NCBI GenBank assembly: GCA_025642075.2
Contig: JAODUO010001618.1
Coordinates: forward strand, 1-64,000
Length of the DNA stretch: 64,000 nucleotides
Direction of reading: 5' to 3'
DNA from: Ridgeia piscesae
Taxonomy: Eukaryota; Annelida; Polychaeta; Sabellida; Siboglinidae
Shown here: positions 49,740-61,129 of the stretch, piece by piece
How the letters are laid out: each line of letters opens with the position of its first letter
Numbering within the stretch: position 1 is the first letter of the stretch
Notes under the pieces: model-generated
The model's input: the letters and a program-made list of their open reading frames with translations, nothing else
Databases searched by the model: none
Told to the model about the DNA's origin: nothing
Program-made: the position numbers and the translations under genes

Positions 49740-52110
49740 CATCGAAAAAACATGCTTATGAACTTTATTGAAGCCGCGGCTATCATTAAAGCTGGCAGCG
49801 GCGTGAAAGAGATTCTAGCCGGAACATTTGGAAGTATTGACAAAATGCAAGATGGAATGAAATACCCCCAACACATTTGCGCCCTCAGAATGCTAGTGGA
49901 GAAGTTGTTCCGTGATGTGGTACAGGAGCCAGAAGTCATTTCGTTCACTCGCCCCATTGAAGTGCTTCAAGTTCGAGCAAGTTGCAGCAGGACTACGAAG
50001 GTGTGGACTGACAACGGATCATAATCATCGTGTCAAGACGGTGATCATAATGATGAACGTTTCCTGTGGAGGGCATGGGGGCGACTGGGCTCTTCACCTC
50101 TCGCAGCAGAAGCCATGCCCCTGGCTGCCACAACTATGCACGCTATGGCGCATTCTACGTCCATCAGATGAAATGTATCAATCCGGAGATGATGAATAAA
50201 CTACAGCAAGATGCATTCGTGCGTCACATCCCAGGAATCTACAACTCAACATGCAAGGACATGTTCGTAGAAACAACGTACATGCGGCTGGGCCACGGGC
50301 CAGCTGGAACTACGGGAGTGACAACTGACTACCATCATGGTGAAGTGGGCCCTCAGCGTTGCCCTCACTGGAGAAGTATCACAGCTATGAGCAACAATGA
50401 ATAACACACTCTTCACACTCATCTCAAGGAGGAATCTGAGGGTCGAATCAAGGTAGATAAGGCCGATCGCCTAAGCCTACGCCACACGCTCGACGTCTGT
50501 ATTTAGATGACGACTCACACCCGGAGGGTGCACTGATGAGCATCGTTACTGGACAAATCGCTCACCCTGACGTAAATGCGGATGATGCCGTCACTCTTGG
50601 ACAACGGGCGATGAGCAACTTCATGGCTGGTTGGCCAGGATCTTTCTATGATCCTCTCGGCAAACTAGTTGTCACCATGGATGTGATGAAGGAACACATG
50701 TCAGCCGGCAAGGAACGTGTCTATAACCAGGAACTGATTGATGCACGTGCCATTGGTCTACTTGCAAATTCACGGGAGATCAACACTGACAACTTCGATG
50801 TGTTTGCATACGAGTTACCTGCATATCCACCATCAATGTTCAACCCAGGCGGTGAAATTAAAATCACGAAGTCAAAATAGACCTTGAAACTTCAAGTGGT
50901 TATATCGGAGCGTAACTGCCCCACCCCGGAGACCTTTATCTATGATGTTTCTGCGCTCCTCTGGGTCCTCACTCAGCCGTCTGACGAACTCCACGTGTAT
51001 GTGGATGCCTTTTTGTTGTTTGGTCATCAAGCACTTCAAAGTCAAATGTCACTCTCGTTTTGATAGATACTTCCCCAACAGCACCAATAATTTCACGAGG
51101 AAGCAGAGAGTTAGATTAAACCGGGTGCACAAGCTGACACCGATGATGCCTGCTCCAGCCAAACCAGTCTGTGACAATACGAAGAACAAGATTCAACTGA
51201 ATGCCATGCTCGTAGAAGGCCCGCTCAACTCAGACTACTACACGAATGCAACACAGAAGCATACTCTCACGACTGCTGTTGTCAGCGGCGTGCCAGTGGA
51301 GATAGTTGATAGTGTACGGATTGACCGGCATGGTCTCTGTTCCACACCCGAGGAGGCTGATATCATTATAACACAGCATGCCATCTCGTGTTTACTCTCA
51401 GGCAAGTGTGGTCGTGTTGTATGCGATGACACTGACGTGTTGGTGCTCCTTGTGCACTTCTACCACGTTAAGTGTAGATGTAGGAACTCTGCTCCAATGA
51501 TCATGTCATCTCTAGTGAAGGTGACTAGCAGTTATCGACATCGGTACCACTGCAACAGAACACAGCGACATAGTAGATAATCTTCTGGCAATTCATGGGT
51601 TCTCCGGAGCAGATACTGTAGCTTCATTGCATGGCGTAGGCAAGGCAACTGTTATCACAATTTCCAAGAAGGGAACACTCTCCCTCTCTAAAGTTGGTGA
51701 TGTGAAGGCTGATATGAAATCAGTGCAAGCTCAAGCACTAAGTTGATATGTGCGGTATATGGCAAGGTAGCAGAGCCGTGCACATCCATAATGCAGGGTC
51801 AAGACGTGGCGTTCAAAAACAGGGAAGAATGGGGCCCCATGGGTTAAACTCAGCTCCCTTACACCAACAAATGATGCGTTCGTCGAAAACATCAACATAT
51901 GTCACCTGCAAGTCGCAACATGAAAACCAGCACTTCTTGAATCACCATCGACAATGGACCCAACAAATCATGTCTGGGAACTCGACCAACAGAGCTTTCT
52001 GCTACCACGAACAGTGTCAACAGGCACACTATCTGCACCTGCTAATTCACAGCAATTGCAAGACCTCTGGGTGTCTAACTGCAACTTGCATCTTCTCCAA
52101 GGTTTGATGC
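49740..52110 (+). pseudogene. Degenerate mobile-element-like coding region
   Basis: A run of frameshifted frames on one strand: FIEAAAIIKAGSGVKEILAG (49755), HNYARYGAFYVHQM and KDMFVETTYMRLGHGPAGTT (50120-50310), RVYNQELIDARAIGLLANSR (50720), then KIQLNAMLVEGPLNS, EEADIIITQHAISCLL and VVCDDTDVLVLLVHFY (51190-51460). Order and wording resemble a multi-copy, transposon-associated protein type common in invertebrate genomes (EEAD...HA...DTDVLVLL); I cannot name its superfamily. At least four frame changes show it is not functional. Confidence 0.55.
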
Positions 52111-52255
52111 ACAGTGGTTTGTCGGTGCGAGGGTGGGGAGGCATGTAAAAACCCTCTGACACGAAACCAATCGGACGAAGAAGCCGTTGAACCAGACGAG
52201 GACACTGATGAGTAATGTGCACAAATCATGCTCTGGTTACTAGTCGATTGCAACA

Positions 52256-53071
52256 TAAATGTAAATAAAGTTATTTGTTTGAACGAATGGAATTTTAATT
52301 TTAGTTGCGCTCTTTGCAGTTGACTATATATATCCCGATCCCCATATCTAGAAGGTAATTTATGACGTTTTAACCGCCATATTGGATTTATATTGTGAGG
52401 CAGTTGTCAAATCACATATATAACCCTTTCATTCGATTACATGCGCCTCTAAGCCTAAGTATAGAGCCAAACATCAAGACCCTAGCACACATATTGACCG
52501 AGTTATGACCATTTAATGATATCGGTCGGCGTTGGCCGCCATCTTGGATTTACAAATACGCCACCGAACGAAATTTTACACACCCTCCGGAACTTATGAG
52601 TTAAGGCCCTTATTGACTCATATCAACCATCAAAAAAGTCTGTACAACATTTCCACCCTCCGGTCCATATTCTCTATATTCCTCCTGACTATAGCCAGTT
52701 GTCGGTGCCTTGGTGCACTGTTGCTCAGAGTCTGGGCCTGAAACCTGTCATTTCTTACACCGGTTTGATTCTGGGCAATTGCAAGCTGGTTCGGTCAGAT
52801 AGGTGTACAACCCGATCTTTTGCGTAGTATTCTTTCAGGCGTATCACTGCTTCCTTTGTCTTGTTCTCAGGCATGACGTGATGTTCAGCAGACCCATAAG
52901 CTAGTGTAAAACATATCATGATATGAAATGGAAAAATAAAACAATATGACGTATGAACTATTTTGTTTTATTAAAAAGAGATTTCCTTTTGTAATCATTT
53001 TAAAACCTTACCCAGTATTCAAACAAAGGTTGTCACCGTTGTTGAGTTTAATTTTATGACTCTTGTTTACA
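52256..53071. other. Unassigned intergenic or intronic DNA
   Basis: No gene, RNA or clear repeat recognised. It could be an intron of the IDO-like gene whose earlier exons were not found. Confidence 0.4.
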
Positions 53072-53072
53072 A

Positions 53073-53260
53073 AGTATGTATGTATGTATGTATGTATGTA
53101 TGTATGTATGTATGTATGTATGTATGTATGTATGTATGTATGTATGTATGTATGTATGTATGTATGTATGTATGTATGTATGTATGTATGTATGTATGTA
53201 TGTATGTATGCAAGCATGCATGCTTGCATGCATGCATGCATGCATGCATGCATGCAAGCA
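53073..53260. repeat. (TATG)n then (ATGC)n tetranucleotide repeat
   Basis: TATG units to about 53208, then a shift to ATGC/AAGC units. Confidence 0.95.
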
Positions 53261-53304
53261 CGTATCTATGTATTCAACTAATATACACATCTATACAAAA
53301 TATA

Positions 53305-53534
53305 TAAAAACTTCACGTTACATTTGTCGAAATGCTCTCTTCTCTTCAAGTCTTTACATGCACGCACACGCATACATACATACACACACATATAAATAAA
53401 CATATATATATATAAACATATATATATATATATTTATTTATTTATATGTGTGTTTGTGTGTATGTATGCGTGTGCGTGCATGTCAAGAATTTAACAGAAG
53501 AGAGCATTTCGACAAAGTAACGTGTGAAGTTTTT
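53305..53534. repeat. 230-bp near-perfect inverted repeat (foldback)
   Basis: The left arm (taaaaacttcacgttacatt, tgtcgaaatgctctcttctc, catgcacgcacacgcataca) is matched in reverse on the right (tgtatgcgtgtgcgtgcatg, gagagcatttcgacaaagta, acgtgtgaagttttta), with arms of about 105 bp around a TA-rich centre near 53420. It lies about 100 bp before an IDO-like exon. It is probably a foldback or MITE-type element. Confidence 0.85.
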
Positions 53535-53631
53535 ACATCGCTTTTAATTCTGCACACATGTTACTACAAAGTTAATTTCACAAAGAGCAGTGTCACATTG
53601 AAATACATCATGTGTGTCTTCTTTTCACGAG

Positions 53632-53750
53632 GCTATACTGGAATGTATGCGCTGTATGACGACTGCAGATGAGAAGGGCATGATGGCGGCACTGGAGACT
53701 GTGACCGACTCGCTACTGAACATGACCACGCACCATGACTGAACTCTCTC
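53632..53750 (+). pseudogene. IDO-family exon A (in-frame stop)
   Basis: Acceptor cttcttttcacgag, donor CTCTC|GTGAGT. The frame AILECMRCMTTADEKGMMAA followed by LETVTDSLLNM matches the helical segment before the CDP..F(F/Y)..IRPFLSGW block of indoleamine 2,3-dioxygenases. It runs into TGA at 53740-53742, eight bases before the donor. A different frame over the last 20 nt would read TMTELS, so one extra base near 53730 would explain the stop. Either the gene is broken here or the assembly has an indel. The evidence for IDO is mainly the exons that follow. Confidence 0.5.
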
Positions 53751-53784
53751 GTGAGTGTTTATGTAATATGTAACATATATATCA

Positions 53785-53832
<48 letters not shown>

Positions 53833-54262
53833 TATATATATTCTCACACTACAGATGAGTATCAACGAAATTTGAGCAAATTAGCTAGAGAACAGTTCTC
53901 CAGGTGGTGTCACTTGGAAAGAGTTTAATAAAAACAAATAGTGGTATGCTGTTAACTTATTATCCTTGTTTAACTGTGTACGTGATCCACGTTTAAAATA
54001 ATTAACCTCTAGACATATTTCTAACGTTCCATTCGCTTTTATCGACGCCAGTAAAATGGCAGATTTACTACGCTATATTAAGTCGTTATTTATGGTTGAA
54101 ATAATTCTGGACACGATATCTCCCAAAGGCAATAAGTGATGTCTGTAGTTAGCTGCAGGGGGGAATGGCTTAGTAATACATGTACACCGCTTACAACTCA
54201 TAGCCTGGTTGATAATACTTCTGTACGTATTATATTTTTAATGTGATATAACTCGGTCACTA

Positions 54263-54315
54263 TGTTGTCCTGTTCCAAATGTCTTCTTTAGCCAGATTCG
54301 ACCTTTCTTCTCTGG
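54263..54315 (+). CDS. IDO-family exon B
   Basis: Encodes CCPVPNVFFSQIRPFFSG, corresponding to the conserved C.P..FF..IRPFLSGW block. Donor CTCTGG|GTAAGT at 54315 leaves GG, which exon C completes with A as Gly followed by Trp. The 5' edge is unclear: there is no AG in the 25 bp before the homology, while an AG inside it (54291) would give an unusually short 24-nt exon that loses the conserved C.P..FF part. Confidence 0.6.
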
Positions 54316-54978
54316 GTAAGTACATTTTTCAAATCATGCAAAATTATAATAAGACTCAGGCAACAAGATGAATGCTTTTGAAATAACGATTTTATTATGT
54401 ATGTATGTACTATATAGGGCATAGGGGAGTTATAAAAATATATAGTAACTAATGTTATGTCCACTTTAACAAGATAATGTCATATTATATAATGTTCTAG
54501 AGCGTTACGTTCTTCACATACTGACATTTAAAAAGGACGCACAGTCATGTATTAGCGCCCGTCTATTTAGTTACCACACTGGTCGAAAATCTGTCCAGTT
54601 TGGAACAAAATCTGATTAACATGTTCCAAAAGCCAATATCAAAATTTGAACTAACACTTTTTCTGTAGCTGTACTTACTTACTCTTTGGAATACGTTTCC
54701 GTTTAGTGTTAAATCATTTGCAAATACTGCTAAATTTCACCATCATTTAAAAAACATACCTTTATTTCTTTGCCTATCCACATATCCATGGCGCATCAAT
54801 AATATTTTTGACAACTGTCATTGTTTATCGACTCTCAGATCGATTAAACCTTTTCTACTGATGCGCCTCAGAGATTGGATCTAGGCGTAGTATAAGTTAC
54901 CTAATTATTATTATTGCCCCTGAAAAACTGGGCAAAACACAGCATTAAATTAATGTTTTGAAATGCCCGTATTTTCAG

Positions 54979-55048
54979 ATGGGGTGGAATACGATCAGCC
55001 ATTCCAGAAGGATTGATATGTGAGGGTGTGTCAAATGAACCAAAAGAG
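54979..55048 (+). CDS. IDO-family exon C
   Basis: A 70-nt exon with acceptor cccgtattttcag and donor AAAGAG|GTATAT. It encodes WGGIRSAIPEGLICEGVSNE and PKE, following the pattern of IDO after the RPFLSGW block (GW....LP.GL.YEGV). It enters completing the Gly codon of exon B and leaves in phase 0, matching exon D. Confidence 0.75.
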
Positions 55049-55777
55049 GTATATAGTATTAAAACAAAATAATCGGAATGTAATGTAATTTTATATACCC
55101 CCGGTAACCAGTTAACTACTTTACTACATTGTTTAAATACGTGTTTATGCCCTTTTTTAATCTGTTAAGATAATGTACGATTTGTTTGTAATGTGTCAGT
55201 TGGCTGCTAAATTTACGTCGCCTTGCATAGTTTAGTTATATAATGTTGGGTGCACGAAGGAGGTATGAACATGTGTTTGTATGTATTGTATGTATGTTAA
55301 CGCCACAATGCAAAAAACGTACTTGTGCATTTGTAATATCACTTGGTAACAAAGTGTCTTACTTAAGTACTGATTAAACATATTTTAAATATATGTGAAT
55401 TTAATGTAAATCTACGTTTCTGGTTTTCGTTTGCAGTGCACCTGACATCTGGTTGAAACGTGTTACCACCATAACATTAATTTTATGTAAACCGGAAAGT
55501 TAAGCATATATATAAGATACAATCCATATTATATCTATACCATAAATAAAACACGATGATAATTGAAATGTCACTTCTGGTATATGATAGGTTTTGAGCA
55601 CACAATCCCAACAGAATGATGACCTATTAATTCTTGTATTCGCATATTTAATTTATGAAGTTTCAGGGTTGCTGATTTCAGTACAATATTGCTGCTATCC
55701 AGTTTATGTTCAATAACAACGATAATATTAGAAAAAATATGTTATATAATATACATGTTAATCTTGTCGTTTTTCAG

Positions 55778-55853
55778 ATGAATGGCGGAAGTGGAGGTCA
55801 GAGTCCTACAGTGCAGTGTTTCGATGCAGGCTTGGGTGTTAGCCTTGAGCTAG
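55778..55853 (+). CDS. IDO-family exon D (GGS loop)
   Basis: A 76-nt exon with acceptor tcgtttttcag and donor GAGCTAG|GTATAA. It encodes [20 protein letters not shown] and VSLEL. GGSxGQSxxxQxFD is the signature of indoleamine 2,3-dioxygenase: the loop that closes over the haem pocket and substrate. Human IDO1 has GGSAGQSSVFQCFDVLLG. Phase 1 at its end fits exon E. Confidence 0.85.
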
Positions 55854-55859
55854 GTATAA

Positions 55860-55861
<2 letters not shown>

Positions 55862-55919
<58 letters not shown>

Positions 55920-56040
55920 TGCGTACGTGAGCGTGTGCGTGTGCGTGCATGCGTGTGTGTATGTGTGTGTGTGTGTGTGTGCGCGCGCGCGCGTGTGTGT
56001 GTATGCGTGAGTGCGTGCGTGCGTGCGTCCGTCTGTCCGC
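55862..56040. repeat. GT/GC-rich microsatellite
   Basis: (GT)n with GCGT variants, beginning just eight bases after exon D's last base. Confidence 0.95.
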
Positions 56041-56629
56041 GCCTGCAAAGTACTGGCGCAAACGTATGGTAAGCGGCCGCATAGCTATCATTTAGAACAC
56101 TCGTTTCACAAATGAAATAATCCAGATTTTAAACATATTCTTGCCATTTTGAAATGTCTTTTATAGCTTTGATTCACATAGAAGTACACAACAGTCGGTT
56201 TGAATCTTCTTGCGGCAGCTTTATATATACGTGGATATTTCTTGCTTTGCGTTTTGGTGAAACTGTAACAGTGTCCTCCAGCGGTGACGTAATGTAATGA
56301 GTTATATTGATGTGTAGATATTACCCTGTCAAATATTTAACATATTTTACCTACCTTCACCTGAACTTTCACCAACAATGTTGGTAATTGTTAATATAAA
56401 TAAATAGATAAATAAAAGTCAATACATAAAAAAATCAATCCATTAATAATAAATAAATTACTATAGCTGCATTCCCTTACACAATTGTCACGTGATAAAC
56501 ACAGCCTGATATTTTTGTCTACTAAAAAGTAATCATAAAAAACACGATTGAATATCCGAACCTACCAAGCATACATTTGTATGGTTTGAGGAAGGTTTAA
56601 CTAGGCAATATATCTCTTAATGTTTGCAG

Positions 56630-56728
56630 AAAAGCTGGCCTTTCTGGACGACATGCGAGAGTACATGATGCCCCGCCACCGCGCCTTCATAGAGGCACTA
56701 CAGCAAGCTCCGTCCATCAGCAAGTATG
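56630..56728 (+). CDS. IDO-family exon E
   Basis: A 99-nt exon with acceptor cttaatgtttgcag and donor AGTATG|GTAAGT. It encodes EKLAFLDDMREYMMPRHRAF followed by IEALQQAPSISKY, matching FLQDMRRYMPPAHR.F...L...PS(V/I)R.(F/Y) of IDO. Phases at both ends agree with exons D and F. IDO is a haem enzyme that opens the indole ring of L-tryptophan to N-formylkynurenine; in some gastropods IDO relatives have become myoglobins, so the product could be enzyme or globin-like. Confidence 0.9.
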
Positions 56729-57119
56729 GTAAGTGTCTAATGATACAAACAAACCATCCCTAGAGCTGTGGTTACAACAAACCATGATAAAAGCAACTGT
56801 TGTAGTTGTAGCAAACCACGAATGTTATTGTCGTTCTAACAAACAATGCCTACTGATCTGGTTCAAACAAATCGGTTTTTGGTATTTGTTCTTTTTTTGC
56901 ATTTAGCCAGGAAGTGCATATTCAGATAATGACAAAGGATCAGTACTATCAGGAGGCGTACTGCTATATGCTGAACAATGCCACAACAGTCTGTTACGCG
57001 TGCATTACACTAGTAAACGTTGTTCTAGTCACTGTGGTTATGGAATACATTAAAAAATAACATTTAACATGCTTTTAGTGGTGCTTTTGTACCGGCGTTG
57101 ATGACATTGTGAGTTGCAG

Positions 57120-57216
57120 TGAAAACAAGCAGCAACAGTGAGCTGCTGGCCGCCTACAGCCAGTGTCTGGACACCTTCCGCAAATACAGAACAATTCACA
57201 TCCAAGTCGCTGCAAA
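57120..57216 (+). CDS. IDO-family exon F (proximal haem histidine)
   Basis: A 97-nt exon with acceptor gtgagttgcag and donor GCAAA|GTAAGT. It encodes VKTSSNSELLAAYSQCLDTF and RKYRTIHIQVAAK. This matches [21 protein letters not shown] of human IDO1; the His of TIHIQV is in the position of the proximal haem ligand. The last exon(s), with the KGTGGTD block near the C-terminus, are not found between here and 63.7 kb. They may lie beyond the window, or the locus may be truncated by the inverted copy at 63782-63878. Confidence 0.9.
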
Positions 57217-57439
57217 GTAAGTTGTTGCTCGCATTTAAGATATTTTAACAGCAGGTGATAGTCATGACATACTACCATATACAATGTAGTCCGAATAAAA
57301 AATAGATTCGTATGATTGCAAGTAGAAACTCTATCTGTTTGCTATTTGGCATTTCTTATCTTTTACAAATTAGTCAGTTTATTTATATTCATATTATGAA
57401 ATAGTACCTCTCTCTCGCTCATTCTCTCACTCTCTCATT

Positions 57440-57533
57440 CGCACGCACACATGCACGCACGCACACAAACACACACACACATATACACACATACGCGCGC
57501 ACGCCACGCACGCACGCACGCACGCACACGCAC

Positions 57534-57578
<45 letters not shown>
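57440..57578. repeat. CA microsatellite with CG variants
   Basis: (CA)n with GCACGC interruptions. Confidence 0.95.
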
Positions 57579-57582
<4 letters not shown>

Positions 57583-57904
57583 ACTTCAGTATTTATGGCA
57601 ATGTCTCTAATGTACATGCACAACATTTACTGTTCTTTTCTGATGAATAAATGCAATAAACTCGCGGTGTACCGTTATAATCTTTACATTGCAACTCGAT
57701 CAAACTTCCACCGAAATAAATGCGTGTCCGGGGAATGTATATCGGTTATATTTCACTGGAAGTTGTTGCAAAATGTTAATAAGTGTTGTAATAAGTTATC
57801 TTGGATGTGGAAATTGAAGGAACAATACTACGATTATTCAACATAGAAAATAGAATAATAAAACAGGCAGACAAATGTAGATGACGCGACTTCGAACAAC
57901 AATG

Positions 57905-57975
57905 GAAACAGCAACGCAATATGGGAAACACGTTCGTTTGACGTCATCCGTACTTCTCGCTCCGATAGCAACGCA
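57905..57975. promoter_or_regulatory. Likely promoter of the 293-aa ORF: CRE and repeated AGCAACGCA
   Basis: A perfect CRE palindrome, TGACGTCA, is at 57939-57946, about 140 bp before the ORF's ATG. AGCAACGCAATAT (about 57910) and AGCAACGCATATT (about 57967) flank it; AGCAAC is also half of an RFX X-box. No TATA box is clear. Confidence 0.4.
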
Positions 57976-58079
57976 TATTCGCGTTTGTGGCTGAAGCGCG
58001 CACAATTTCGCTACACATTATTCGTGTCTACATTGGACTACTAGAAACGGACTTCATTCGTCGCATTCCGACTGCTACG

Positions 58080-58961
58080 ATGACTTACTTCGACCAAACT
58101 ATTTACTTGATCGGCATTTTGGAACGTGTCACCAATAGGTATTTTGCGAACAGCGTGAAACCGTCACTGTCGGACCCTCGATGGGCAGCGGTTGCGATAG
58201 GTCTGATAGTCTCGAGCGTTCTCCTGCTTCCGCTAGCCATACGTTTAATCTCTATCCACCCGACCACGATCCGACCGAATCGGCGTCGCCATTTTGCCCG
58301 GAAGAAAGCTGATCTCAGAGAGGTCTTGCCGGATGAAACAGGAACAGACGACATTCACAACGGCGAGCATATGTCGGGACTAGACCGTTGTATTTATCAT
58401 GTTGTGCAACTACACAAGGAAGGACCGCTGTCGAGCGACGACGTCGTTGAGGGTGAAGATGACTGCCGGTATCCACCTGCGCTGAAGGGCGGCAGACCGA
58501 ACGACATCATCGGCCTGGCGCCGACCGGGGTGGTCTACGATTCCGGCTGCTGTAGGTTGGTGGACACTCTCCCGGACGATACACTGTGGGGAATTGAACA
58601 AACGCACGCCTCCCCGTCGGCGATACGGAGCCTGCTCATGGCAAGTCTCAACACCGCCGGAAGTGTGCTCCTTGACGCCACCAGGGCGCGCGCTGATCCG
58701 GTGACGACATGGCGACACCTGGCGGACAGCGATATAGCGCCACCTAGGCTCAATGGCGGCAGTCCGAAACAACGTAAGGAGGACCGTGGCGATCATTCGG
58801 ACACGATGGTCATGAGCATAATCATGACAGCGGCCATGTGGCAGATGCACTTTGCACAGTGGGCCTGTCTCAGTGGCACCAGTCAGCTGTTTAACGAGAG
58901 GGCATACCGCAAGGCGCTCACTCCGGAGAAGCCTAAGACGACGTCTAACGAGAACAAATAG
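58080..58961 (+). CDS. Unknown single-exon protein with one membrane segment (293 aa)
   Basis: An intact 882-nt frame from ATG at 58080 (context ACGATGA, A at -3) to TAG. The region is CpG-rich and well balanced in codon use, unlike its AT-rich surroundings. Residues about 34-58 (WAAVAIGLIVSSVLLLPLAI followed by RLISI) form one strong hydrophobic helix followed by a very basic stretch (RPNRRRHFARKK), which predicts an anchor with the bulk of the protein cytosolic. The rest is soluble-looking, with an acidic loop (DDVVEGEDDCRYPP), VVYDSGCCRLVDTLPDD, and a C-terminal hydrophobic patch (MVMSIIMTAAMWQMHFAQWA) that might be a second membrane or buried helix. No family is recognised. It lies between two inverted IDO-family exons. 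It could be a young or lineage-specific gene or a retrocopy; no poly-A tail or target duplication is seen. Confidence 0.6.
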   Translation: MTYFDQTIYLIGILERVTNRYFANSVKPSLSDPRWAAVAIGLIVSSVLLLPLAIRLISIHPTTIRPNRRRHFARKKADLREVLPDETGTDDIHNGEHMSGLDRCIYHVVQLHKEGPLSSDDVVEGEDDCRYPPALKGGRPNDIIGLAPTGVVYDSGCCRLVDTLPDDTLWGIEQTHASPSAIRSLLMASLNTAGSVLLDATRARADPVTTWRHLADSDIAPPRLNGGSPKQRKEDRGDHSDTMVMSIIMTAAMWQMHFAQWACLSGTSQLFNERAYRKALTPEKPKTTSNENK

Positions 58962-59189
58962 TTTACTGTGTGCACGCGTCGATTTCGTTCTGACACGGCG
59001 TCAGACTGCCAACGTCGTAACTGTCTTAGTCAGTTTCCGATATTCTACGTACTTATGTTGATTGGAGAAGACACGTAGTATACACAATCTGTGTAACAGC
59101 ATGGCGTCAGGTGTTCACATATACTCAGTGAATGTGACTATTTATGACAAATTAAAATTAAGGCAAATTGCTGTATTTTTTAATACTTG

Positions 59190-59345
59190 TATGCTTGTTT
59201 GTATTTGATGTGCGGCGAACTTGAAACAATAGCTTCTGTTTTGTCAGAATTTAGTTTGAATTTATTCGTGCACTTCCAAGCTTTTATATTAGCTATATAT
59301 GCTTGTAGGCGCCTCACACCGAGACCTTTTAAGTTTCTGAAATGA
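59190..59345 (-). pseudogene. Short LINE reverse-transcriptase fragment
   Basis: The minus-strand frame includes LQAYIANIKAWKCTNKFKLN then SDKTEAIVSS, the segment following the FADD motif in CR1-like LINEs (L...I..IK.W...N.LKLN..KTE.I). It is truncated on both sides. Confidence 0.75.
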
Positions 59346-60673
59346 GAAAACTGGTGATTTGTGCGTGAAAATAGACCTATCAAACTTCGATGTCGTTCTG
59401 CCTGCCGCCCTACGCAAAATTCACAAACACAATTTCATGTGGCAGATTTTGCTACAGCTGATCCAGGTCACATTGCCAACCCACGCCTGCATAAACTTCG
59501 ATGCGTGTGTGTCATAAAGGTAGATGCGATCAGAGTGCATTTGCTGATAACGTTCCGACTGTTCGTTGCCAGAGAGTTGTTATGAAAACCGGACACAAAC
59601 GACCTTCTTTGCAATATTTTTTGACACAAGAGAAACATTCAACACCGGGTGATATGGCTGTAGGTCAATTGGGTGCATTGTACTTTCTTAACACAAGGAG
59701 TTATGGCATAAGGGAAACATGCCTGTTGTAATTGATAAATTCACATTTTATCAGTGACAACTGGTGCCAAAGTGGACACGTTGGACTTCAACAAAATGAA
59801 TTGGAATCGGATTCAACTTGCACGATTTACAAGCTGACTTGCTAACCAACGTCATTTCACTCGCAGTGGGACCGCTACATGTAACGGGTGAATACGTCGG
59901 TAGTGGTGGGCACGTGGTATGACGACTTTTTCAGAACGAGGTAAACAGTTCCATTACTTCATTATAAGACGCTAGGTAGTAATAGTTGTTAGGCCTATGG
60001 TGACGCAAGATGCCACAAGCTGATGTGTTTTAGTGACAACTGTAATGGCGACGCAGAATGCTGCTTGCAACGACGATGATGCTGATTTATGATTATATTT
60101 GTAGTCGATGATTGGTAAGTGGGAGTAATTAATAATGGTTTGAATAAATAATATTAATACAATACAATAATTGTTTTTATCAATACAGCTCAATAGGACG
60201 CGGACCGTTATGTTGCAGACAAAGATGAAAGAACAGCTTTTAGCAAATGTTTGACTTGCTAAAACTTATGTTTGGTTATTCAATGTACAGAAATGTGTGC
60301 CCGGAAGTATGTCCCTCTTTCTTCATGAAACTAATTATTTATATCGGACTCAGGTCGTGTGTAATCTTCTTCGTAACTCTTCACTTTGCACCTTAGTTTT
60401 CCTCAGAACTTCGGTTTGAACTGGACGATTGGTGTGTTTCAGCCGTAGTCTTATGTCAACTAAATGTTGTCTATAAAGCCTGACATTCACATTCTTTAGG
60501 CGACCCGCCAAAGATGCACGGCTGAACACAAATAATAGAGGAAAATTTTATTGCAAAAGTCGTAAATAGAAGCTGACACGCATGCTTGCATTTGTGGTGT
60601 CAAGGGCCGCTGGTATAAGAAAATGTCCAGGTGGATTACATATGTTTCATACAATAAACAATATTTCTTATTT

Positions 60674-60675
<2 letters not shown>

Positions 60676-60720
<45 letters not shown>
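60676..60720. repeat. TA microsatellite
   Basis: Uninterrupted (TA)n. Confidence 0.95.
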
Positions 60721-60724
<4 letters not shown>

Positions 60725-61129
60725 ACCCAACTCCCTTAAAATGAATATCGACATGACAACTGAGTTCACTCAACAAAGTAGCTGAAAAACCATCCACTGA
60801 AGGCGTCAAAGTTAACCAGTAAGAGATAAACGACACATTATTAAAGAGATACAAAGCCACAGCCCCGGAATAATATACGCCTATAACCACATTCCTCACG
60901 CTATATCTCCCAAACCTACTGACAAAAACCATGACAGATACGAACAGGAAGTCACTTATTCGGATGAAACGATAATTAAGCGTTCCTGCGTTCAACCAGT
61001 AACTTCACAACATGTGGCGTTTCTGCTTATTAAAAGGACTAAATTCACTTTACGAAATTTCAATTACCCAGTGCAAAATCGACTAGATAATTTACTTAGG
61101 CTATAATGAGGGTTACAGCAGGGGCAAAT

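Noticed and set aside
58103..58850. Minus-strand frames opposite the 293-aa ORF
   Set aside because: They lack start context and a predicted promoter; the plus-strand frame is longer and has a membrane helix and upstream CRE.
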